A DNA stretch of 64,000 bases from Amphimedon queenslandica (Eukaryota > Porifera > Demospongiae > Haplosclerida > Niphatidae): positions 243,818-307,817 of the forward strand of contig NW_003546272.1 of assembly GCF_000090795.2 (NCBI RefSeq), in the 5' to 3' direction. Below are positions 55,195 through 64,000 of the stretch, in pieces; positions within the stretch are counted from its first letter, which is position 1, and each line of letters starts with the position of its first letter. The position numbers and the translations under genes are program-made. A model generated the notes under the pieces. The model ran no database searches, was not told where the DNA came from, and saw only the letters and a program-made list of their open reading frames with translations.

Positions 55195-56362
55195 ATAGGC
55201 ACAGTGCATCATATTTAAAGTGAAAGTCACCAAAGGAAGCGTATGTTTTGTCTGTCTTGTCTACATTCCATTGTATATGTAGATAAATTTTACACATACC
55301 AGTACACATTTTTTTCAAAGAAAGTATCATTTTAAAGATGTTAAGAAATGAAGATTAAATATTAGTTCTTGCATGCGCACAAACATACACTCAAACACAT
55401 GTTGACTGTTAAAATTAATACACTTTTTTGAAATTCCTCTCGTGCAACTTTTCCAGGATAGTATATGACAGTCCCAGTATTATTATACTGACAAGCACTA
55501 CAATAGACATGGATATGGTTTTTGGAGCAACTAGAAAAGTTCATAAAAATTAATTTTGATTTAAATCAGCTTAAACTTGCTACACAGCATAAGAACATGT
55601 ACATGCATAAAAAATATTATAAACTTCTTTTCTAGTAGTATTGGCCAAATGTAAACTAAGGCCATACTTTGGCTAGTTTGGACACTAGACTTGGGCATAG
55701 AGAAACTTAAAAGTTGGTAAAAAAATTCAATTTTTCTTGTAATTAGCTCAAAATTTTAATACAGCACAAAAAATACCCTAAAATTTTGAGTTAGATATAA
55801 AAAAAGGAAAGTGCATGCATCTAGTGTAGGAATGTACTTTCAATTGCTTTAATTTGTGTAATAAAATAATTAAATACTCCCACAAAACTCCATGTAGGTC
55901 TATAATTTGTGTCATGTACCTTATAATAATCAATGTAACCATTCATTACAAATCTACTATGGTATGCTCATGTCTCCACACCAACATAGTAGCAAGTGAA
56001 ACCAACCTTTAGGCTTTTAATAGCATGAAAAGTAATAAAGAAAAATCTGATTAATGATACCAAGAATTGTCACATCAATTCTGTAGTTCCTAATTGAGAT
56101 ACAAGCTTTTCTGTCATTCAATTCACTTTGTGTGTGTATGAACAAAAAAAGGATTAGATTTACTTTCTCATCAAAATTGATTTTGTGTGGGCTAGTCATA
56201 CCATAGTAGATGTTCATTAAGCATCATTGCACTTTAGTAGTACAATTACTGTTTACTCTACGTCCTAAAATTTATTTTCAACTGTTTATTAATTGTAGTG
56301 AATTTACAAAGGTAGCTCTAGCTAGCACTTGAGTATTTGCTTGAGCTTGAGTCAATTTAGAG
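55195..56362. other. Intergenic with dispersed repeat, copy G
   Basis: About 55500-55800 contains a diverged unit of the dispersed family in reverse orientation ('aagaacatgtacatgcat', 'aaatcagcttaaacttgcta'). The rest is AT-rich without a supported gene. Confidence 0.6.
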
Positions 56363-56873
56363 ATGTCAGAATATCCACCACAGCAACAGGAAAACCCACC
56401 AGCTGACTATCCTCCTCCACAGGCACCAGGTTATCCTCCACAAGCACAAGGTTATCCTCCTCAGCCAGGCTATCCTCCACAACAAGGCTATCCTCCACAG
56501 CAGCAAGGATACCCACCAGCTGACTGCCCCCCTCAGCAAGGCTATCCCCCACCAGCAGGCTATGTTCCACCACAGCAGGGTTACCAACCTCCTCCTCCTG
56601 GCTATGGGTACTATCCACCTCAAGGCCCTCCTCCTGCACAGCAGCAGCAGTCAACTAATGTTAATGTAACAGTTCAACAGCAGCCAGCTGCAGTAAGACC
56701 AGATTAATTTACTTATGCATCAAAAATTATCCTTTTTTTATTTTCCTCTGCAGCAGAAAACTGTAGTGGTTAAAAAGAACCGTCCCAATCACATCCTACA
56801 CTGCATCATTACTTTCTTATGTCCAATTTGGATATTTGTTTGGGTAATTCTTTGCTGCATATATGAATGTTGA
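56363..56873 (+). CDS. XYPPX-repeat protein with C-terminal membrane anchor
   Basis: Two exons, 56363-56692 and 56754-56873, give 149 residues. Residues 1-95 are built of GYPPQ/GYPPA repeats (Tyr-Pro-Pro every 6-9 residues) followed by a Gln-rich NVNVTVQQQ stretch. Exon 2 encodes a basic patch (VVVKKNRPNHILH) and one hydrophobic segment with Cys (CIITFLCPIWIFVWVILCC), then four polar residues. This looks like a small tail-anchored or palmitoylated protein with a disordered cytosolic repeat domain, a layout found in various eukaryotic YPP-repeat proteins. The precise family is not recognised. Confidence 0.75.
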
Positions 56874-57344
56874 AAAGAATAAATTCAACAGTGAATGGTT
56901 TGATTTGAACTGTGCACCTTGCTGCACTAAATTTGCTATTTTAATATTGTAGTTATCATTGTTATTGTTAGATCTAGATCTGTTATTTAGAATTTTACAA
57001 CGAAGTATACCAAATTTTAAAAAATAATTTTAGAACTAGATTCTTCGTGCAATCATGCACGGTGTCATCTAAATTATGTTTGGTCAAGCCCATTGTCTGC
57101 TGAGTTAGCATTTTTCAGACAGATCTAAAACTCTGTAGAAGAAAGTTACAGATCTAACCTTGAAATTTACAGAATTTATTTGCAATTGGGTGTTAGACCT
57201 GTTTACAATTCACTTAGATCTTAACAAAAGTCAACAAGTGAATGCATGCATGTACGCATAACATGAAAGAAATGTTTTTGAAGGTAAAAAATAATCAAAT
57301 TGTGGCTCTTGCACACACACAGCATACAGGTGTTAATAATTGTT
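56874..57344. other. Intergenic, nothing coding seen
   Basis: Contains the diverged second copy (about 57080-57115) of the segment upstream of the APOL-like gene. Otherwise unremarkable AT-rich DNA. Confidence 0.5.
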
Positions 57345-60300
57345 TTAAAAATTAATGAACAAAACACTCGTAGCAGCAACTAAAAGTAGACCAATCATTG
57401 GTAAAACACTACCAGCACTGTTTGGACCAGTAGGAGTGGATGTAGTAGGAGGAATAGCAATCTCTCCATATAATTTAGCTACAAAAAATTATTTTACTGA
57501 AAAATGAATGACATACATACCTGCTTCTGGGCAATTCTCAAAGTCATCCTTAAAAACACAAAAGGAATAAAAATGAAAAATATACACTCTGGATCTCTAA
57601 TAGACTCACATAGCATATCTCAACACAAGATGGACACACAATAGCTCCAGTGTAACGATTACCATTTGTCATTTGATCCACTTCCATCTATAAACAATTA
57701 AGTAATTTTTATACTGCACTTTTTAACTTCTCTCTTCACTACAAACTACAAAGGCCTCTTTTTCTCATTATACGTACCACTTGTCCAGGATAACTACAGG
57801 TATATGACTGTCCCAGTATTGTTACTGTCACAACACTATTAGAACACGTATACTACACAACAAAATACCAGTAAATAAAGTAAAATATGACTATCACAAA
57901 AATAAAAAATGCAGCTTTTGTGTAAGACACTATAATCATCTTAAACTATACCTGATAGCAGCCAGCTGTGTTTTGAAGTGTTAGTGATCCTGTATTAGTA
58001 GTCACTTGCCATGTTCCTGAATGTTCAATACAACGAGAACCAGTCCCATATGTCTGAGCTAGTGAATTTGCTTTTAAAAAGAGAGAAGACTAAAAATAAT
58101 TCAATAATAAGAACCAATTACTTGCAGGTTGGTTGGTTGGATCACTGCAAACATACTGAGATGAACCCTAACAAGATAATGTTGATAACAATTGCTGGAT
58201 TTATTATAGATATTATTACTTCAATGTATGAACAATAATCAGCAACAAATTGGAAACCGCCAAGATTATCCAGAGGAGCAGATCGATTGAAATTAGCACC
58301 AGAATTGAAATACTGAAAAAGGTATGCAACAACAATACTATTGTTTATTTTCCCTACCTGATACTCTGCTGGAATTATTGTATTATTATATATCTGAAGA
58401 TTACAATATCCTACTGCTGATCTATCAACATTACATGAATATTGAGTAACGTCTGGATGATTCAGATAATCACAAAAAGGAGCAATGGGCTGACTCCTGA
58501 TAATTAAGAAAGATATACATTATTAACATACATTAATTATAATCAATATACTTACTGTTGCTGTTTAGAACTAATGTACCCTCCACATGAACCGGCTGTA
58601 TAACCACACCCATCACCACGACCCCAAACTAGAATACTTGCTTTACTACGATCAACTTTGTACCAACTATAATTGAGTTTTTTTATGATGTTAATATACA
58701 TGTACCAGGTCTAGTTATCGTACCCACTATCTTCCAGCAGTGCAAATGTGAAATTAGAAAACACTGGATTAACTGTAATGTAACCAGTCATTGCTTCATT
58801 CTATGTATAATAAATATGATATAACAATAGCATGGTATTAGATCTAACCTCTACCACTCTTTTCTCCCAATGTGTTGCTATAGTAGCTGGTCCTCCTTGA
58901 TCTTCTAATTGAACTCCTTCTAGTGTACTGCAATTGAAGTGACGTCTACCAACATCCTATTATACGTCATTATTAATCATTATGATCATAACTATTAATC
59001 TTACCACTACATTGGGCGTCACCATAAGACTAACTGTCTTATTTATTGGCCCATTCCTTGTCTCCCAGTTAGTATAGTTCACTACTTTCACTGTATTCTC
59101 ATCAGCAACATAAGCTCTACAGTGATGTAGTGATATACATAACCCATTTGACTATACAGCATTACAATGTATGTTAAGTAATACTGAATAGATTATTGGT
59201 TGTTGTTCCTTTATATAATTTCTTACTAGTTACTACATCAACAGTATACATGTATTATAATTCTAATCACTTACCCATTGACAATTGATGGGCGACCAAA
59301 TGCGTCTCTCTCAGTTCTTGGGCTACCATCTTCAAAACGAAACCATGGAAAAAGATTACTAGAAAAACCCTAATAATTATTTGTGATTTACTATCAAAAT
59401 AAATAGAGTAAGAGTGCTTACCAGAGCATGCAATATTTCATGTTTAGCAACAGCTTCAATAAAATCAGTATCATTGAATACATTGACAACCGATGGACAG
59501 AAATTAGCAACACCAGCTATTGGTCTACATGGATGCATCAATACATTTAATTACAACAGCTATTACTAGACCTATATGCCACTATCAATCAGTTAATATA
59601 GAAATACTACTAAAAATACAAATATGACAGAATGTAGTAGTGGAACTAATCTCTACTACATTGGCAGAGGTTAGTTCTGCATGCTGAACCGCATAAAATA
59701 CTATTGGCAACCATGATTACCTATCATATTGGTCCTCCATTTGACAAGATGTAGCATAAGCAATAGTTCCCTCTCCACAGTTCTCTTCAACTCCAGTCAC
59801 ATAGAGAACAAAGTCTGTGTTACTGACTCCTGGTCCATCAGTCCCTGTTATATTACAGTTGCTAATGTCCAAGCTACCATAACATTGTGCACAACGCTAC
59901 AAATATACAAAATACATTGACATGATTAGTATATGAGGCTATCATGAGCTATTTCAAAGACAAACATTCAGTCTTTATACTGCATGTAAATATTTATCAT
60001 AGTTTTTACCAGTAGATGTTCAGGAGGTATAGTAGCAGTGAGACACTTGGTAACATTAGTACATTGATAATAGCATGGCCTTAATGGAGTGCCTGGAGGA
60101 ACTAATATTTCTAGGTTAGCAGTGCAAGCCCTACAGGGATACACTCGTTCACATAATTTTGTATTTCATACACAAAATAATTACTGGTCAAGACGTATAG
60201 GGGATGGTGTCCTTCGTACTGTTAGTACAGACTCATAAAATGACGTTATGTTATTAATAATGGTCTATAATTATAATAAGAAGTATAATGTAAGATGATA

Positions 60301-60733
60301 TATTTGTACACTGAGATCTATACCCTTATGCTTTGCTGTACCAATGGAGTTAAACTATAGGAAGGAAAGAAAGGAGAGGAATAGAGATAAAATAAGTAGA
60401 CACTCTAGAAAATGAGCAATAGATCATCTACTCTTACCCTCCTGTTTGAAAGTTATCATCATAGGAAACATAAATACGGAATCTCTGATTGAAATTTTCG
60501 CCAGTAACAGATCGTTTTGTGATTGGATCACTGTCAGCAAGATGAACTCTTGGTATCTATTGTAGATGAATGCAACTATTGAACTGTACAGATCATCCAG
60601 GTTATAGGTCTACTTCATGTTTTGGTAGACTCCCGTGAGAACATTTGTAAGGCTCTCTATTTTTAATAGCTGTGGACAAGAAAACGAGGGAGAGCAGAGC
60701 AACTAAGAGGCATAAAAGAGATCTAGACGACAT
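57345..60733 (-). CDS. Leishmanolysin-like zinc metalloprotease (M8), GPI-anchored type
   Basis: A gene of about 18 small exons. Exon 1 (60614-60733) encodes the signal peptide MSSRSLLCLLVALLSLVFLS. Exon 2 is 60438-60556. Later exons include about 59725-59896, about 59417-59525 with PIAGVANFCPSVVN and the zinc site AVAKHEILHAL (HExxH), about 59275-59370 (GFSSNLFPWFRFEDGS), and about 58860-58957 with the third zinc ligand in ATHWEKRVVENEAMTG. Many paired Cys follow. The last exon (57345 to about 57480) gives a Thr/Ser/Pro stalk and a hydrophobic end (SVLPMIGLLLVAATSVLF), as in GPI-anchored proteins. M8 proteases degrade extracellular or surface proteins. Exon borders in the middle are approximate. 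It is head-to-head with agmatinase. Confidence 0.87.
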
Positions 60734-60809
60734 CTTGCTAAATCTTAGGTGCGGGGTTCCGCGGGAACTGCTTCGTCAATGGTCACACCTTCCTTGTAAC
60801 GCCTACAAA
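60734..60809. promoter_or_regulatory. Shared divergent promoter or leader, leishmanolysin-like and agmatinase
   Basis: The start codons are 76 bp apart. The agmatinase leader probably runs antisense through the first exon of the protease gene, because a frame without stops reaches back to about 60672. GGTTCCGCGGGAAC (60756-60769) is a perfect 14 bp palindrome. Confidence 0.55.
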
Positions 60810-62049
60810 ATGACTGCTCTTGCAAAGAGGCTAACATCTAAACTCAGTAAACTGTCCTCAGGGACAAGGGGAATAGCATACAATGTCCCCACAAGTCCAC
60901 ACCAGCTACCTCGTTTTGGAGGAATAGCCACTATGATGCGACTCCCCCTTCAGCAAGGAGACGCTAAAGGATTGGATGCATGTTTTGTTGGTATCCCAAT
61001 GGATCAAGGTACCTCATGGAGATCAGGAACTAGACATGGACCAAGAATGATAAGAAATGAGTCAAACATGATGAATCAGTTTCACTACTCCACAGGTGCT
61101 GCCCCTTTTGAGTCACTGCAAGTTGCTGATATCGGGGATGTTCCTGTTAATCCTTACAATGTTGTGAAAACTATTGATAACATCAAAGAATTCTATGGAA
61201 ATATTTTAAAAGAGAACTGCATACCGCTTGCCTTGGGTGGTGATCACACTCTTACTCTTGGTACTCTCCGTGCTATGGGTGAGAAATATGGTCCAGTTGC
61301 TATGATCCAAGTTGATGCACACTCTGATACACAGGACACAATGTTTGGGGAAAAGATAGCACATGGGACGCCATTTAGACGTGCAGTCGAGGATGGTGTT
61401 CTTGATCCTAAAATGTCATTTCAAATTGGCCTAAGAGCTTATGGCTACAGTCCAAGTGATTTTAAATGGTCAAAGGAACAAGTATGTTACAATTTTACTA
61501 CATCTCTTATGTCTATGAGCTAATTGAAGTGAGAAAACCATTAAAAATGTCTATCCCAGGTTACTCTATTATTTTGCTGTCTTTTGCACTGCAGGGTTTT
61601 CATACAACATTTGCTAAAGATTGCTATCACAAATCACTCGTTCCTCTGATGGACTCCATTAGAGATTCAATAGGACCTGAGAGACCAGTGTATTTGACAT
61701 TTGATATTGATGGCATTGATCCAGCATACTGTCCTGGAACAGGTTAGATAGGCTATAAGTTACTTATGATTTTGTAATAATTATTAAATCAGGTACTCCT
61801 GAAATTGGAGGTTTGACTATCATTCAAGCACTAGAAATAGTTCGAGGCTGTTGTGGTTTGAACATTGTTGGGGCAGATCTTGTTGAAGTAAGCTATATAG
61901 CCATTGGACACTGGATGATTATTTTTATACATCAGGTTAATCCTTTATTTGATAAATCCGGTACTACTGCAATGACTGGAGCTAATCTTCTTTTCGAAAT
62001 GTTGTGTATACTGCCTGGTGTCAAGTATTATAAAGACTGGAACTTATAA
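60810..62049 (+). CDS. AGMAT: Agmatinase-type ureohydrolase, mitochondrial
   Basis: Four exons, 60810-61481, 61595-61742, 61793-61887 and 61936-62049, give 342 residues (human AGMAT 352). The chosen ATG gives MTALAKRLTSKLSKLSSGTR, a basic, Ser/Thr-rich presequence that fits mitochondrial import. The frame upstream lacks an ATG. Metal-binding motifs are complete: LALGGDHTLTLG, QVDAHSDTQD, and TFDIDGIDPAYCPGTGTPE. The match to AGMAT continues through ALEIVRGCCGLNIVGADLVEV. Ureohydrolases of this group hydrolyse agmatine or related guanidino acids to urea, using a binuclear Mn2+ centre; the true substrate of animal AGMAT is debated. Nothing is missing or disrupted. Confidence 0.95.
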
Positions 62050-62589
62050 TTGAATTTTTGTGCAAAATTTTTATAGATTTACTTTAAAACTGTAAATTTT
62101 AGTGGGCCCACCCTTATTGATCACGTGTAGGTGTGGGTACGTGCATAGAAAAAGGTTTCTGTACCTTTTTCTCCGAAACAGTAAATTTAAGCTAGGAAAG
62201 AAACACATGTAACAGGTATAGCATATTGCTTTAGTGAACTGGCTAGTAATGGTATTGATATGTTCTTTTGAAATCCTATAAACCTGTCATTCTCTGGCAA
62301 AATTTGGCTCTTCTCTCGTCTTCTCCTTTGACTTTTGCATTGTAATTGGGCGAAGCCCACTAAGATGAGTAGAGTTTGTTTATATGTATGTATGTCTGTC
62401 TGTACGCGTACGTATTCCGTATCTCCTTTATATATCCGCACATGCCTAGCAGTGCAATAGATTCTAAATTTCAATATTTCATTAAAAGTGGGAGTGGCCG
62501 GAACAAATAAAATGGCGATCAGCACACGGGAATCAGAAGTCATGATTTTCCTACTACAAATCTAGGCTGCAATCTCTTCAGATCCTACC

Positions 62590-62962
62590 TCTGATGATGT
62601 ACTTTGAGGTGAATGATATATCCTTCTTTCTGTCATCAGTGAAAGCACCAAACCCTGCTTTTGATACACTGCAGTTTGTTTCTTTCTCCACCTCTGGAAC
62701 TCGTTCCTGTGGGATCAAGCTACAACACCAATTCTCATGTTCCAACTCCTCAAGGCACTTCTACTTTACAAGACTCCCTAGACTCTGGAATAAGATATCA
62801 AGGTAGGTCGATCTTCTTGGTTACTCTGTTCCTACAGCAAAATTCCATCTTCGTCGCCTAATGTGGTCCTACTTTGAAGAAACTTTCAAAGGCTCTGAGT
62901 ATCTATGTACGTACCACTTCTGTTGCCCCTGTAGCAAGTGTATCACTTCACAAGTCAAGTAA
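62590..62962 (+). mobile_element. 3' end fragment of a non-LTR retrotransposon (LINE)
   Basis: One frame reads the typical end of a LINE ORF2: SSRHFYFTRLPRLWNKIS, then an in-frame TAG at 62804-62806. In the same frame come LRRLMWSYFEETF and a Cys cluster (CTYHFCCPCSKC), with a stop at 62960-62962. The endonuclease and the main reverse transcriptase domain are absent, so it is a dead, 5'-truncated copy. The remaining 62050-63217 sequence shows no gene. Confidence 0.7.
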
Positions 62963-63217
62963 CTGTTTTGTTGCATTAGTAACTTTATGCATAGTGTCTA
63001 TGCTTTATGTGTATGTTATAGTGTAAATTATTGTTTTATTTTTTATTTCTGGTACTCAGTATTAATTACTGATGTACCCTCAGTACTCCAAACTCCTGCT
63101 GCCCTCAATTTAATGTTTTTCTTTTCTTCTCTCTCTATGTTAGTACTGTAAAGTTCTTTACTTTATTAATTATTATTATTAATTATTATTAAAGGGTGTG
63201 TCCACGTAGCAGTCAAA

Positions 63218-63988
63218 ATGGCAGTGAGTTTGCTTAACCAAGGATCTTTGATGGTCTTTTTAGTCCTTCTAGCTATAGCAGATGATGAAAACAGCAATAG
63301 AAAAGGTAGTAAAGATATTATCCTTTTAATAACTCAACATCTAAGTACAGGATACATGAAAAGTAAATGAAAAATCACCAAAATATAGACGAATTTGGGA
63401 AGCAATAAGTAAATGTACATACATGAAAATTTGCTGATGAATACAAGTACATACACGACCTGCTTTTTTCAAAATACAAGTACACGAAAATTCCAGTAGA
63501 TGTGCAACATCTGGTTTGTGTCAAAAATACGTAATGCAAATACCATACGTAATAATGCAATAACCTCTACGTTATAATGCATGACCCCTACGTTCTCAAA
63601 ACCCATGCGTTCTGAGGACCCCTACGTCCTAATAACCCCTGCGTTCTCAGGACCCCTACGTCCTAATAACCCCTACGTTCTGAGGACACCTACGTCCTAA
63701 TAACCCCTACGTTCTCATAACATATACATCCTCGTCCATGTATTCTTAGCTCAAAAATCTGAACCCCCAAACGGGGCCCACTTGGGTGGAAATGGGAGGG
63801 GACACAATTTAATTGATCGATGGGCGTGGACAATACTGGACATTACTAAAATGGAGACTCAAGCTTGGGATGCTTATTTTACCTCTGTGGAGCAGTTCCT
63901 TACAGAATGTCAACACCAGTACGGTATTTGTAACTCTCAGTACACCAGTTACGCTTTGGAGCAGCTTGAATTTCTTGAGAGTACTTAG
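63218..63988 (+). CDS. Small secreted protein, unknown family
   Basis: Exons 63218-63305 and 63750-63988 join in frame to 108 residues. The first begins MAVSLLNQGSLMVFLVLLAI, a signal peptide followed by ADDENSNRK. The second encodes a polar mature part, with RWAWTILDITKMETQAWDAY near its middle and two Cys (TECQHQYGIC), and ends in LEQLEFLEST. I do not recognise it. The intron carries an eight-unit minisatellite. The stop lies only 12 bases from the window edge; a longer gene using other splice sites cannot be excluded. Confidence 0.55.
63585..63720. repeat. 17 bp minisatellite, eight copies
   Basis: Eight contiguous 17 bp units. They alternate between CCCCTACGTCCTAATAA and CCCCTACGTTCTGAGGA types, so the higher-order unit is partly 34 bp. 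Every unit keeps a central CG dinucleotide. It lies in the intron of the small secreted protein gene. Confidence 0.93.
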
Positions 63989-64000
63989 GTTATAAATAGT

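Noticed and set aside
60672-60809. N-terminal extension of agmatinase
   Set aside because: It has no ATG and overlaps the signal-peptide exon of the opposite protease gene. The ATG at 60810 gives a good mitochondrial presequence.
1-64000. tRNA, rRNA or other known structured RNA genes
   Set aside because: I looked for tRNA B-box-like words and found none in a convincing cloverleaf context. A covariance-model scan would be decisive.

Overview
This window looks like nuclear DNA of an early-branching animal, most likely a demosponge close to Amphimedon. It is AT-rich, with short GT-AG introns (many of 45-100 nt) and very tight gene spacing. It carries animal-type genes (UHRF1, ATMIN, SCNM1, ATG2, YEATS2, POLQ, DUSP22-like, a homeobox gene) beside lineage-restricted receptor-like and secreted proteins. 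The organism call is inference from gene content. All exon models below were read by eye from homology, reading frame and splice signals. There are two assembly gaps, at 17225-17665 and 48460-49036.

Layout. 1-4.3 kb: a dispersed repeat, a secreted or GPI-anchored Cys-rich protein, and a DUSP22/15-like phosphatase. 4.5-16 kb: YEATS2 (-) head-to-head with a bacterial-type murC (+), then POLQ (-) head-to-head with ATMIN (+). 16.3-18.9 kb: a pseudokinase followed across a gap by DUSP and ubiquitin-like domains. 19.4-24.4 kb: a multipass membrane protein (-), SCNM1 (-) and a homeobox gene (+). 24.7-42.3 kb: a large ATG2 gene (-), with two immunoglobulin-like membrane genes lying inside one of its introns on the other strand (one intact, one broken). 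42.6-53.9 kb: a complete 20-exon UHRF1 (+). The intron that splits its tandem Tudor domain holds a tandem array of intronless BPHL-like alpha/beta hydrolases. 54-64 kb: an APOL-like protein, a proline-rich tail-anchored protein, a leishmanolysin-like protease (-) head-to-head with agmatinase (+), a LINE fragment, and a small secreted protein.

Themes. (1) Gene pairs fire divergently from tiny shared promoters, with start codons 76-277 bp apart. (2) Several genes concern DNA and chromatin: YEATS2 (ATAC histone acetyltransferase), POLQ (end joining), ATMIN (DNA-damage and LC8 regulation) and UHRF1 (methylation maintenance). (3) One dispersed repeat family with a long perfect palindrome recurs in the introns of at least five unrelated genes, and MITEs sit in three genes.

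The strongest leads are the intronless murC embedded between animal genes, the hydrolase array nested in UHRF1 with a Cys in place of the nucleophilic Ser, and the possible pseudokinase-DUSP-UBL fusion.
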